Positions 11,494 through 22,574 of a stretch of DNA of 64,000 nucleotides are shown here, in pieces (position 1 is the stretch's first letter; each line of letters begins with the position of its first letter). Made by a program: the position numbers and the translations under genes. Origin of the DNA: Chlorocebus sabaeus (lineage: Eukaryota > Chordata > Mammalia > Primates > Cercopithecidae); contig NC_132926.1 in assembly GCF_047675955.1 (NCBI RefSeq), positions 13,273,326 through 13,337,325 of the forward strand, written 5' to 3'. Below the pieces are notes generated by a model. The model saw only the letters and a program-made list of their open reading frames with translations. It was not told the origin of the DNA and searched no databases.

Positions 11494-13199
11494 CAGATAA
11501 CTGTGGAAAGAGGGGAATCAGTTTATTTTTATCTATAGTCTCTAGAGGAAGGCCAGAGGATCTGCCTTTGCAATGGCCCAAAGCTTTGCACATTTAGAAA
11601 AACTGCATTATTAATGAAACATTTGCATCTTAGGAAATGATAAAACAGGCTGCTACATGTAAAAATTAAGTAACTCAATTTGTTTTAACAGCTTGTGCTC
11701 TAGTACAGCAATTTGTTTGGCATATACACAAGACTCCATCGGAACAGTAATTATGCCATGCTAATTATTTTACTGCATTGTGTACATCTGACATTTAATT
11801 ATGGGAAAGTATGTGAGGGTAGATTTTTTTCCTCCCTTTGCCTTCCTGACAGGTAGTTTTGTTTCCCATACTTCTTTTACACCTACATTGTCTTTATGCC
11901 AACTTGTCATCTGCAACGAAATCGTGTTTCCATGACAGCTTTGCTCAGCCATGTTGCCTGCAAGTTGCAGACAATCACCAAAATAAACAGTTGACACAGA
12001 TGTCATTCTCACCCTCTCATTCTGCCTCTCCCTCCCCCTTAATCTAGCTCCTACTATAAAGATTTTATTTTTCTCCCACCTCGAGAAGGAAAGTGATCCC
12101 TGACAACCTTGAGCATCCTTTGATACGTCAGCATGTCTCTCAGTGACTTCTCTTGTAACCAGTGCCCTTCTCCATGGAGACTGTTGGCAAGTCAACTCCC
12201 ATGGCTCTACGCATAGATGACACAGATCAACAGCTGTGGGCTGTAGACCAGCAGGCTCCAGGCTTTGCATTCATGGGGAGGTGGCAAAGGTGAGCTCTCA
12301 CCACTCAAGATTCCAAGAAGTTGAACCACGACTGTGGCATGTCCTTCACAGAGTGCATTGACAAACACTGTAAAGCGAAGCAGGCTTGTGCCTGGGCCAT
12401 GCCCACAGAGATAATGGGCTTGAGGGATGCAGGCAGGGAAAGGGAATGGAGAAAGAGGAAGTTCCTGCCTATGGGTAGACATATAAAATCTCAACTTGGG
12501 TAAAAGAAGGAAAAGAAGGATGAGGTGCAGATCAAAAACTGCAGGCACCTCTTGCTAGCCATCGTCACAGCTGATGCACCTGTAACTGCCTCTCCACACA
12601 CAGGAAACAGTTGTCTATGTCTCTCTACTGAAGAGGTAGTTGCGAAGAGAAAAGATGTTGTGAGAGTAGAATAGGAACAAAAGTAATGGCTTGAAAATAA
12701 AAAGAACACCAAAAGTCATACTTTAAAAAAAAAAAAAAGCCTGACAACACAGCTATATACCTCAAAGTATAGCAAATGCCCTTTAAAATATTTGCACAAC
12801 CCTGTTATGAGTATAAAATAAATGTCCAGAGTGATTAGAGATCACTGGAATCTTCCCAGAGCTAGGTGGGAGCCGTTCTTTCTTCTTTGTGTGCATTGTA
12901 TTTCCTTGTATACTTGGGGTTAGCCAAGAAATGTAGTGCATCTCAGGAAAATAAAGAGAATAGACATACAGACCTTCAGCTTGATATAGAACACACTCTT
13001 TGAGAAGTCCTGGTTCCTGCTTAGTTCACACAAGCTTAGATTTGGATCGTTACAGTTTATGTTTTGCTATTTCAGATCTACTGAAACTGCAAACCCTCTG
13101 GCCCAGGAATTTGCATAAGTCAGCCTTTCATTTGAGTGCCAGGCAAATCTCTGTTGGTTCGCAAGATGATTTTTGGTGGCACATGGACCATGTTTAAAA
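11494..13199. other. Repeat-free block, AT-rich conserved-looking core
   Basis: I see no repeat over 1.7 kb. The segment 11640-11810 is AT-rich, with repeated TAATTA-type cores. Two longer minus-strand frames (11770-12270, 12207-12548) lack splice context and protein-like composition. A poly(A) run lies at 12725-12738. Confidence 0.4.
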
Positions 13200-14188
13200 A
13201 AATTTTAATAGTTGTATGTTCATTTTAATATGTATCAAAATATGTCTAACTGGCACCTCAACCCTGTGTTTTAATGGATATAACACAGTTTCTCGTGTAA
13301 ATACAGACTTGGCATGCCTTCTTTTTCCTCTCTTTCAGGCCCTTATTCCCTTTACAAACTTGCTCAGATCTTACTACTTTGAGGTTCCTGTCTTCAGGAA
13401 TCTCACTTGGCTGTCTTCAGCCCTCTGTCATACCTCTCTACTTCTTCCTCCTCCTTTTCCTCCTTCCTTTTTCTTTACCCTGTTATCATCCACAGGCATT
13501 CCTTAGAGCCTGCTGTGTGCTGGACTTCAAACAGGAATGTGGTCAACTGCAATAACAGAAAAGCTAACTACAGTGGCTTGAAGAAACAGGGCTCTGAGTC
13601 CTGAGGAAGGCAGAATAGAACCGATGTGGCTCTTCTAGGATGGTGTAGAAGACCCAGGCTCCTTCGGTCTGCCTAGGCCACCATCTTTACCATGTGGCTT
13701 CATCTTTAGGTTTGGAAGACAGCTGCTACACAAAAGTGATACTTGTGAAGCGCCCTCTCTCTAGATTTTGATACTTAAGAAGCTAAACTCTTTCCTTCAG
13801 ATCTCCGTGGCCAGTACTTCTTCACATGTTCTGCAAGGGAAGTACAGAGAGTTCATGTTTTAGCTTTACAGCCTCAATTGTAGAGGAAGGCAAGGAAGAA
13901 TCGGGTTGTGAATGGTTTAGAGATAGCTAAGCCACAGAGTCAGCCAAGCAGGAGGATAGTAAGAAGTACAGATAACTACCTCTGGCCTGCCTTTTCCAAG
14001 CTGAGAAAGTAGGTGTTAAAAGTTAACAGCTTTCCAAGTCGGTGCATGATCATAAACCTGCAGAATTAGGAAAGAATTTAGAAGTCGTTTGGACCAGATT
14101 TGTATTTTAAAAGATAAACTAAGTCAGAGATAAAAAGAGACTTAGGGCTCAGTGGGACAAGAGCCCTTCTCAGAAGACCCTGCTAATT
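13200..14188. other. Polypyrimidine tract and unassigned ancient repeat
   Basis: A C/T-rich tract covers 13436-13480. The part from about 13535 to 13860 (agctaactacagtggcttg, 'gacccaggctccttcggtc', 'accatgtggcttc') resembles an old mammalian repeat that I cannot name. The rest is featureless. Confidence 0.4.
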
Positions 14189-14379
14189 TAGTGGTTCTCG
14201 TCTGGAGGTAAGCATCAGAATAACCTTCAGGGCTTGTTAGAATACCTATTGCTGGGTCCTACTCCCAGAGTTCAAAATTCAGTAGGTGGTCTGGCTGGGG
14301 CCTGAGAACCTGCATTTCTAGCAAGCTCCCAGATGATATGGATGGTGCTGGTCCAGGTACTCCACTGGGAGAACCACTG
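14189..14379 (+). mobile_element. MER5A-like hAT-Charlie element
   Basis: Nearly complete non-autonomous hAT: starts tagtggttctc, contains 'atcagaataaccttcaggg' and 'cagtaggtggtctggctgg', and ends gagaaccactg, the inverted copy of its start. Flanks tgctaatt / ggctaccc share GCTA and may be a decayed 8-bp duplication. Confidence 0.88.
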
Positions 14380-14689
14380 GGCTACCCTTGCAAGCATGCA
14401 ATTTACAATCACTAATCCCCAAACAGATTTTCTTATGTTTTACTATTTTAACTTGTGCATTTTTGTGTGTTCTTTAACAGCTAAGTAATGTAGTTGCAGA
14501 TAATTAATGCATCCAGTGGGTGAACTAACTTAATCTTAGAACTGTCGATAGCTATGTTATTTGAAACCCAGAGGCTCTTTGCTCCTATGACCTGGCTGTG
14601 CCTCAAAGGGCACTCTGCCCTTTTCCAGAGACGACCACTGCTGGGTATTTAGTGAACTTTCTGGTCCATGTTTCTTGATTTTTTTTTTT

Positions 14690-14990
14690 CACCACTTAAG
14701 TAAGTATCTATATGTGGCACATATTGCAACATTTTGTATATTTTCAAACATTATACATAAATAGTATACTCTGTCATTCTGTGGCGTACATTTTTCATTC
14801 AACATTATGTTGAGCTCGTCATGCTGATACATGATCAGTCTAGTGTAACTGCTTTGTAGTGTTCCATATTCATATACTAGAATGTATTTATCCCTCCCTC
14901 ATGTTTCAGATTGTTTTTAAACAGATTAATGAGGCTTCAATGTCATTATTAACAGCAACAATGTATTGAAGTGGATGACATAAGGAACTA
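14690..14990. repeat. Ancient repeat, family unassigned
   Basis: Phrases such as 'ttcattcaacattatgttg' and 'tgtagtgttccatattcat' belong to a common old mammalian repeat, seen again at 17440 and 58012 in this window. Family not assigned. Confidence 0.5.
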
Positions 14991-15002
14991 TTTTCATATA
15001 TT

Positions 15003-15095
15003 CGCTCATGTAACAAATATTTATCAGGTACCTACTTTGGGCTAGGCATTGTTTTAGGCAGGGAGGATTCTGCAGTAAATGAACAAGCTCACTAC
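15003..15095 (-). repeat. L2 LINE tail
   Basis: Reversed L2 end: 'caaatatttatcaggtacc', 'ggctaggcattgttttagg'. Confidence 0.65.
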
Positions 15096-15104
15096 GCTGA
15101 TGAT

Positions 15105-15230
15105 GCTTATTTGCATGATACCTACAACAGCTCTGTCAACCGGGTGTTACTATTTTCATTTTACAGAGGAGGAAATGGACATTCTGTGAATTTAAGTGAC
15201 TTACCTGGGTTCCCACCAAAGAGAACAAGG
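15105..15230 (-). repeat. MIR SINE fragment
   Basis: Reversed MIR core: 'ctattttcattttacagag', 'gaaatggacattctgtgaa', 'cttacctgggttccc'. Confidence 0.6.
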
Positions 15231-15347
15231 GAGTTTTGAATCAAATGATCTCACTGTTAACTCTTTCTACAGTTCCACCAGGATATCTGCTGAGCCTAAT
15301 AACAAATACCATTCCTCATCTTCCTAATTTTCTTTGGAGGTCATGAC

Positions 15348-16066
15348 TTTTTTTTTTTTTTAATACGCTTTTTATTTTGGAATAATTTTAGATTTACAAA
15401 GTGGTTTTAGAGATAGTACAGAGAATACTCCTATACCCCTAGTCTGGTTTCCTTCATTAATAGCATCTTACATTACTATAGTACATTTGTCAAAACCAAG
15501 AAACTGGCCAGGCACAGTGGCTCACGCCTGTAATCCCAACACTTTGAGAGGTTGAGGCAGGCAGATCATGAGGTCAGGAGTTCAAGACCAGCCTCACCAA
15601 AATGGTGAAACCCTGTCTCCACTAAAAATACAAAAATTAGCCCGGCGCAGTGGTGGGCACCTATAATCCCAGCTACTCAGGAGGCTGAGGCAGGAGAATC
15701 ACTTGAATCCAAGAGGTGGAGGCTGCAGTGAGCCAAAGTCGTGCCATTGCACTCCAGCCTGGGTGACAGAGCAAGACTTCATCTCATGGGAAAACAAACA
15801 AACAAACAAACAAAAACACCTAAGGAACTTGCATTTGTATATTACTGTTGACAGAACTCCAAAGTATATTTGGATATCACCAGTTTTCCCATTAATATCC
15901 TCTTCTCTTTTCCAGGATTTACTCCAGGGTGCCATGTTGCATTCAGTTGCTATATCTCCTCAGTCTCTTTACTGTGACAGTTTTTTCAGTTTTTTTCTTG
16001 TTTTTCATGACCTTGACCTTATTTTTAGTTTATCTCAAATGTCCAAATGGGGTAGTGTCAAGAATT
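15348..16066 (-). mobile_element. Old L1 (L1M-type) 3' UTR, split by an Alu
   Basis: A T run (15348-15361) marks the reversed poly(A). Then come 'tttattttggaataatttta', 'ggatttactccagggtgcc' and 'tttttcatgaccttgacct', the familiar L1M 3' UTR. An Alu (15506-15815) sits inside, and another Alu begins just past its right end. Confidence 0.8.
15506..15815 (+). mobile_element. Alu with (CAAA)n tail
   Basis: Full-length forward Alu inserted in the L1M. Tail evolved to (CAAA)n at about 15793-15813. The flanking duplication is only weakly visible (accaagaaact / acctaaggaact). Confidence 0.93.
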
Positions 16067-16071
16067 TAGAG

Positions 16072-16075
<4 letters not shown>

Positions 16076-16102
<27 letters not shown>

Positions 16103-16383
16103 GAGACGGAGTCTCACTTAGTTGCCCAGGCTAAAGGGCAATGGCGCAATCTCATCTCACTACAATCTCTGCTTCCCAGATTCAAGCGATTCTCCTGCCT
16201 CAGCCTCCTGAGTGGCTGGTATTACAGGCACCTACCACCACATCTGGCTTATTTTGTATTTTTAGTAGAGACAGGGTTTCACCATGTTGGCCAGGCTGGT
16301 CTTGAACTCCTTACCTCAAATGATCCTTGTCACTCGGCCTCCCAAAGTGCTAGGATTACAGGCATGAGCCACCACACCCAGCC
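16076..16383 (-). mobile_element. Alu, inverted relative to the Alu 260 bp upstream
   Basis: Reverse Alu with a 27-base T run. Duplication tagagaact / tacagaact (one mismatch) at 16067-16075 and 16384-16392. It forms an inverted pair with 15506-15815. Confidence 0.93.
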
Positions 16384-16392
16384 TACAGAACT

Positions 16393-16920
16393 ATTAATAC
16401 AAATATCTCTTAAGAGAGTTTGGATTTGATTGCCATGTCAGCACATTAGAGAGGGGCATCTTTCCCACCCTGCTGGCTGGGTGCTTTCCTGGTGCAAAAT
16501 CACAGGGAAACAGTGGAGTGACGCATGGCCTTTCGGGCCAGGTGCTTGCAGAGTGTGGCAAATTGTAGGTTTCCGATGAACAAGCAGCTTACCAAGGAAT
16601 TATAACCCCCGCTCCCCTGCTGTGTCCAATTCCAAGTGTCTTATAACCACGGTTTGATGCTGCTGGCTCCTCCCCCAGCTCCGACTTTGCCTGTGAGTAT
16701 ACATATCTTTCAAAAGTCAGTTCTTATTTCCAGTAACTCCAAATACAAGCCTTCTTTTAGTGACAAGCAGATGAGTGTGAGCTGCAGTCACCTGGATTCT
16801 ACAATGCTGTCATGAGAGAGAACTTAGTAATTATATTCACCAGGTCCACTGTCCATGTTGGCTGGCAACATGAAGGGATCAGAGAATTCTTTGAAACAAT
16901 ATCCAAGTTCTTGGTTAAAA
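16393..16920. other. Unassigned stretch
   Basis: No recognised repeat. Contains several CpGs near 16520-16690 and no exon-like frame. Confidence 0.4.
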
Positions 16921-16928
16921 GAGATATA

Positions 16929-17231
16929 GGCTGGGCGCAGTGGCTCATACCTCTAATCTCAACATTTTGGGAGGCCAAGACAAGTGGATCATTTGAGATC
17001 GGGAGTTCAAGACCAGCCTGGCCAAGATGGTGAAACCTCATATCTACTAAAAATACGAAAACATTAGCCGGCTATGGTGGTGGGAGCCTGTAATCCCAGA
17101 TACTCAGGAGGTTGAGGCAGGAGAATAGCTTGAACCCGGGAGGCACAGGTTGTGGTAAGCCGAGATTGTGCCAGTGTACTCCAGCCTGGGCAAAAGAGGG
17201 AGTCTCCACCTTAAGAAAAAATAAATAAATA
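16929..17231 (+). mobile_element. Alu
   Basis: Full-length, fairly diverged forward Alu with an (AAAT)n tail. The short duplication gagatata / aagatata lies at 16921-16928 and 17232-17239. Confidence 0.92.
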
Positions 17232-17339
17232 AAGATATATAGCATTACACTACAGGATGGAAGAGCCTAGAAAAAGGTTTCCTTCTTAGAAGCTACTGAA
17301 GAGCCAAGTGCTTTCTTACGGCAGTGTTTTGGACAAATT

Positions 17340-17430
17340 TAAAAAATTTATATATGCACACATGTAAATTTTATATATATGTATATATATAAATGTGTAT
17401 GTATACATATATAGATATAAATTATCCATG
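17340..17430. repeat. AT-rich, palindrome-rich tract
   Basis: Alternating TA/TG sequence with (TATA)n and the perfect palindrome tatgtatacata near 17399-17410. Prone to slippage and cruciform extrusion. Confidence 0.7.
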
Positions 17431-17439
17431 ACCCTTGTC

Positions 17440-17790
17440 CCAAAGAAAATTATTGTTGACATTTTGCCTATTTTCTTCTATTTATGTTTTTTGAAGAACA
17501 TTATATTACATGCTTTTTAATATGCTTTCATTCAATGTCATCATAAGCATTTTACCTGTTTCTTTTAAATAACTATTAAATAAATAAGTTTTTCACTTAA
17601 ATAATCTTTAGTTCACCTAATCATTCTATGGTACATTTGGTAAATTTTTAATGCCTTGAGAAATAATGTTTCAAAATAGGATGCTTCCCTCCTTATTTAT
17701 TAGATTATTTCTGTAAGTAGAGTCCCAAAGTGGGATTACTGGGTCAAATGTTATAAACATTTTTAAGGTTTTTGATCCATTTTGGGGTTG
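17440..17790. repeat. Ancient repeat, family unassigned
   Basis: Contains 'tattttcttctatttatg', 'aagcattttacctgtttc' and 'agtgggattactgggtcaaa', the same old repeat type as at 14690 and 58012. Confidence 0.5.
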
Positions 17791-17924
17791 AGGAGAAATG
17801 CTTCTTATTAGAGCTCCATAGAAGCCAAGTAATAATGCTAAATTTCCTAATTTGCCCTATGTCACTGTTTGCTCTCTCAACTTAAATGAACTTTGACTTG
17901 GCCACAAAACTGAAGTTGTGATTT

Positions 17925-18010
17925 CATTCATTCATTCACTCACACAACTTTAGGTGTCAGGTACAGTGCCAGATGCTGAAGATAAGAGACCAAGCAAAAC
18001 CCGAGCCCCT
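17925..18010 (-). repeat. L2 LINE tail
   Basis: Reversed L2 end: 'ttcattcattcattcactca', 'ggtacagtgccagatgctg', 'gagcccctgctctcatg'. Confidence 0.65.
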
Positions 18011-18220
18011 GCTCTCATGTCCAGAATAGCATCTGACCCAGAAAGACCCTGATTTGCTTGACAATAGAGTTAGAGAAACCCATTTGAAAGCATCTATTTT
18101 TACCAGAGACTTGATGCTTCAATGCTGACTGTCTTCTTCCGGTTTTGTTTTTCTAAGTTGCTCCGATTTTAGACAAAGATGACCACTCCACATTCAATTT
18201 GAAAATCATTCAACTTGAGC

Positions 18221-18748
18221 TCAGGGCACAAAACTAAAACATTTTGTCTGTGCCTGGACAAAGCATTTTGTGTGGAGCCTCATGGGCCTAGCAGCTGCTG
18301 CCTCCTTATAGTAATTAGGAAGCACTGGGATTTCTGATGAATAATTGAAAGTGTACTCTGGCAAGTTTCTAGCAGTTTTAAGGGCAGTGCCTATTTTACT
18401 GTTCTCTGCATTGGAGAGTAAAGCCCTTGATTTTATGACTTGACTTTTCTGATTGTCCTCATTGGTACTCTTAGCCTCATACAGAACATTTTCTTTTTCC
18501 TTTTCTTGTGATGATGACTGGGTGTGAGGGGCACCATCTTGAAATGGCTTCCAAGTAGGGTTGGAAGAACAAATTGTCTGATCAACAGGAGTAACTGTCA
18601 GACCAGCTCTCTGATGATGAAACCATAAGTCATCTGGGGAATCTTTTGCATAAATTACTTGAGTCCTTGAAGTCAATGCAGACTTTTCATTGTAATTATG
18701 TGGATCGTGAATTCCTGATGACTCCCAGTGGATCTCAGTAAAGAGTGA
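18221..18748 (-). CDS. Exon-like open reading frame, possible terminal coding exon
   Basis: An uninterrupted frame of 175 codons ends in TGA at 18221-18223. Reading upstream, the frame stays open exactly to a possible acceptor (gatccattag|T, AG at 18749-18750), and the TAG of that acceptor is itself the first in-frame stop. The predicted product is soluble and hydrophilic, with no membrane segment or signal peptide. It has an acidic/lysine-rich, S/T/Q/N-rich middle (SSSQEKEKEN, then NEDNQKSQ) and a C-terminal part with NLPEYTFNY and FSFVP. I recognise no domain or family. Composition is more protein-like than the other long frames here, but a frame this long is expected about once by chance in a window this size, the pyrimidine tract is weak and no nearby AATAAA is obvious. 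It could be a last exon, a pseudogene piece or chance. Confidence 0.3.
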   Translation of the reverse strand, partial: SLFTEIHWESSGIHDPHNYNEKSALTSRTQVIYAKDSPDDLWFHHQRAGLTVTPVDQTICSSNPTWKPFQDGAPHTQSSSQEKEKENVLYEAKSTNEDNQKSQVIKSRALLSNAENSKIGTALKTARNLPEYTFNYSSEIPVLPNYYKEAAAARPMRLHTKCFVQAQTKCFSFVP

Positions 18749-20273
18749 CTAATGGATCATGGGGTCATTTGGTTAAGTGGGGGAGAAAAATCTGGGCAAT
18801 CAAGAACCAAGTTTGAAGTGATCCCTATCTGTGGCCTAGCCTCTGGCAAATGCTGTCTCCTTCTGTCACCTCTGGGCTCTGACTTAGCAGGGCCTGCCTC
18901 CCTAGCCTGATTAGAAGAAAGAGCTAGACAATTTGGCAGACTCAGGCATCTCCAGCATTGCCCCTTGCACCCTGGTGCCTCCAATGGTTAATGTTGTCAT
19001 GTCAAGAGAGCAGAGCCTGTGTCTGAGCAAAGCAGATGATGGAGTGCTTGTGAGAGGCAGTGTCAACCATGATGTCATTTGAGAGGGCCACCCAGTCCAG
19101 GTCTAAGTTGTGCTTTTCATGATGTCACCACTAAAGTCACTTGACTATGAATCAAAGACATTTCTCTTATGCTGACTTCTTTTGTTAATTGGTAACAAGA
19201 GAGGAAAGAGGCTCTGAGGATTACAAAATATCTTACCCTTTAGCAACATCATGGTGTTCCCTGCATGAGGTCTCGCCTCTCTTTCTCTTTCTCCTGCCCC
19301 TCTTCCTCTCTCTCTCCTGCTTTCCTTCTCTCTCTCCTGCTTTCCTCTCTCTGTCTCTTCTTTATTTAAATACATTTGCTTTTTAAATTTTTCCAGAGCA
19401 CTTGTCACTTCAGAACATAAATAGGATGTCTAAAATACATGATTTTTAAAATAAAAATTTATCAAAGGATCCTGCACAGGAAGATAGTCCTACAAGGTCC
19501 TTTGATGTCTAACAATGTGCCATTGGAGAGCTAGAAGCCAGCAAAGCCCGACTTTCTAAGATAAATGTAGCATCTCTTGCAATAACTCCATGGGCCCCTT
19601 CTGTCTGTGGGTCTCAGTGCAAACATGCCACCATGAGATGAGCTAAAAAGCAAGCTTGCAAAATGAAGTCCCTGAGGAGTTGAGGTACTCTTACTAAAGA
19701 CAGGCTGGAAGTATATTTCAGCTTGTAGCAAGCTGGTTTCGTCTCTACCTGAGGAAAGATAAAGAACTTTGCTCAGGAAATGTGAACCCCTGTTCCCAGG
19801 CTTCATTCTTCTCAAGCTGATGGACAGGTATGGAAAGAATGCGTTTGTTGGCAGGAATTAGATAGTGCCTAGGCACAAACGGCAGTCACGTTCTTTTCCT
19901 CCCTCTCTCTGCTTTGGGGGAAAAATGTGGTAGGAGGGGATGCTCTGCAGGGAGAGGGGTGCAGAACAAGCTGTCTCAGCTTCAGCCAGCTGCCGTTTGT
20001 CACTGGATTCTGACAACGGCATCTGGCTCCGTGAGTGTGGAAGCCAGGGACCTGTCTCATGGTGAAGGCCGAGTGACCAGTGGGACTCAGGGTAAACCTT
20101 CACTGTGAGTCAGGAACAAGCTCCCCTGGTTATATTTTCCCAAAGAAAGGCGTTTCTCCACCTTTCTGTTAATAAGCCATATCTCCATCCTAACTGTAAG
20201 ACTTGGTGATTCCTTTGCTTTTGTTTCCAGGGAGGAGGCTTTCCATGGCACGCAGGTGGCTAAGACAGGAATT
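18749..20273. other. Repeat-poor stretch with polypyrimidine tract
   Basis: No transposon recognised. A strong C/T tract (tctctctcctgctttcc type) spans about 19278-19362. Several 80-95 codon frames here are not convincing. Confidence 0.4.
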
Positions 20274-20286
20274 AAGAAACCTAGTT

Positions 20287-20605
20287 GCGGCTGGGTGCAG
20301 TGGTTCATGCCTGTAATCCCAAGCACTTTGGGAGGCCAAGGCAGGTGGCTCATGAGGTCAGGAGATTGAGACCATCCTGGTCAACATGGTGAAACCACCC
20401 CCATCTCTACTAAAAATACAAAAATTGACTGGGCATGGTGGTACATGCCAGTAATCCCAGCTATTCGGGAGGCTGAGGCAGGAGAATCACTTGAACCAGG
20501 GAGTCGGAGGTTGCAGTGAGTAGAGATTGCGCCACTGCATGCTAGCCTGGTGACAGAGTGACACTCCATCTCAAAAAAAAAAAGAAAGAAAGAAAGAAAG
20601 AAAGA
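20287..20605 (+). mobile_element. Alu with (GAAA)n tail
   Basis: Full-length forward Alu. The A-tail has become (GAAA)n to about 20610, likely length-variable. Perfect 13-bp duplication aagaaacctagtt at 20274-20286 and 20606-20618. Confidence 0.96.
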
Positions 20606-20618
20606 AAGAAACCTAGTT

Positions 20619-21295
20619 AACCTGAAGTTCCGACCATAGAATTGGCCAAATGTATAATAGGTCAAGAGAATGCTGGATTTCTGTTACAAGGGATGCTTGA
20701 AATATATATTAGCTCATACGTGAAGAGGGCAGGATGTAATAGGCTAAAAGTAAAGGCCATGAAGTAGAAGGTACAGTACAATACCACGTTGGTATTCTCC
20801 ATATGTATCCATTTTAAAAAGAAGAATAGAAAGCATGACAACCAACATTTAAATAGGGATGATCTCTCAGTGATATTTTCCTTTTCCTTTGAGGTTTTTA
20901 CTTTTTGAGGTAATTACTTTTCCTTTGAGGTTTCCCTGTTTTCCAACTTATTTCCTTGAAAAGATAAAGATTTAACTTCTTTCTTTTAGTGGCTTTTAAT
21001 CACTCTAGTTCTAGCAATCTTGACCTATATCCATATCTGTGTCTGTACTTCTCTCCAGAGTTGCTGTATAGAGCACTGCTCCAGCACCTAGTTTAGAAGG
21101 GGTGAAGTGGGATCTGGAATCAATCCCTTCTTTGATCTGCTTCTTAAGTCATCTCTGACGTGGGTCAGTGTCTGCCCAGAGGAAAGGGAATTTGTTTCCA
21201 GTTTTCCCTGAAGGAATGTCTTGTTCTAATCCACAGAATGATACTGGATTTGCTCACAGCAACCCTGCTTGTCTATGTGTGTATGTATGTGTATA
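20619..21295. other. Unassigned stretch with short degenerate array
   Basis: No transposon recognised. Three near-copies of a 16-20 bp unit (cttttcctttgaggttt) stand in tandem at 20881-20936. A TG/TATG-rich patch precedes the mariner insertion site. Confidence 0.45.
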
Positions 21296-21297
21296 TA

Positions 21298-22574
21298 AGG
21301 GGACTTCAAAAAATTCATAGGAAGATGGAGTTAAAAGTTAAAAAATAAAGTTTATTCCCCAATACAGGCTCCCTCAAGGTCAAGATACGTTTGTAAGCAG
21401 TGATACCAACCGTTCAGTCTATTCCTAAAGAACTGAGCGTCCTGGGAATTTAACCATGTCAATGCCATCTTTTTTACATTAACTGAAGAAAAAAGAGGGC
21501 CCTTTCCAGATTTTAAGACTAGGAAGTGAAAAGAAGTCAGAAGGAGCCAAATCAGGACTGTTAGGTGGATGCCGAATGATTTCCCACTGAAACCCTTGAA
21601 AAATTGCCCTTGCTTGATGAGAGGAATGAGCAGGAGCGTGGTTGTGGTGGAGAAGGGCTCTCTGGTGAAGCTTTCCTGGATGTATTTCTGTTAAAGCTTT
21701 GGCTAATTTTCTCATAACACTGCCATATTAAGCAGACATTATGGTTCTTTGGCCCCCTAGAACATCAGCAAGCAAAATGCCTGGAGCACCCCAAAACACC
21801 GTCACCATGACTTTTGCTGTTGACCAGTCTGCATTTGCTCTGACTGAACCCCTTCCACCTCTTGATAGCCATTGCTTTGATTGTGCCTTGTCTTCAGGAT
21901 CATACTGGTAAAACCATGTTGCTCCTCATTTCAATTCTTAGAAGAAATCCTTCAGGATCTTGATCCCACTTGTTTAAAATTTCCACTGAAATCTCTGCTC
22001 TTGCCTGCAGCCTATTTGGGCACAATGGTTTTGGCACCTATCAAGTAAAAGCCTTGTTCAACTTTATTTTTTCAGTCAGAATTGTGTGAGCTGAACCAGT
22101 TGAGATGTCTGTGGCATTGGCTATTGTTTGTGCTGTTAATTATCAGTCCTTTTCAATTAGAGCACAAACAAGATGAACTTTTTTGGCAAATTAATATAGC
22201 TGGTTTATTGCTGTGGGCTTCATATTCAACATCACCTCATTCCTTCTTGAAATGAGTTACCCATGTGTAAACTGACTGGGAGGTGGGCATTGTCCCCATC
22301 AACTTTTCGTAAAGCATCAATGATTTCACCATTCTTCTACTAAAGCTTTGTCATAAATTTGATGTTCCTGTTTCAATTTTAGCAGAATTCATGTTGCTCT
22401 GATAGAGATTCTTTACAAACTGATATCTTATCTTTCTTAGTACCTCAAACTAGATCCTGTTCAGACATGTTGTAACAAGTTAGTACAAGTTGATTTTGGT
22501 GCAAAATCTTTTTTACATCCATACATGGTTTTTTCATAATAAACATTTTCCATTAACTTTTTGAAGATCCCTCA
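21298..22574 (-). mobile_element. Tc1/mariner element (HSMAR2-like), near full length
   Basis: About 1.28 kb bounded by imperfect inverted ends: aggggacttcaaaaaattc on the left and, reversed, gagggatcttcaaaaagtt on the right. TA dinucleotides lie at both edges (21296-21297 and 22575-22576), as mariners require. Size and ends fit the human HSMAR2 group (naming from memory). The transposase region reads on the minus strand and is broken. Confidence 0.88.
21479..22450 (-). pseudogene. Dead mariner transposase
   Basis: Cut-and-paste transposase relic occupying the inside of the mariner. Near 22230-22270 the frame VYTWVTHFKK followed by a stop recalls the mariner DNA-binding end. The best-preserved block (21479-21715) is the catalytic C-terminal part, with HPPNSPDLAPSDFF intact. 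Mariners use a DD34D triad. Here the residue at the second Asp position is Asn (LLHHNHAPAH, where families have HDNAP), and exactly 34 residues later the third Asp (PSD) is retained. Internal stops and frame breaks separate the pieces, so no active protein can come from this copy. The neighbours are the element's own inverted ends. Domesticated mariner relics exist in primates, but nothing here suggests use. Confidence 0.75.

Noticed and set aside
11770..12270. 166-codon minus-strand frame
   Set aside because: Irregular composition, no signals at its ends, overlaps a second unrelated frame.
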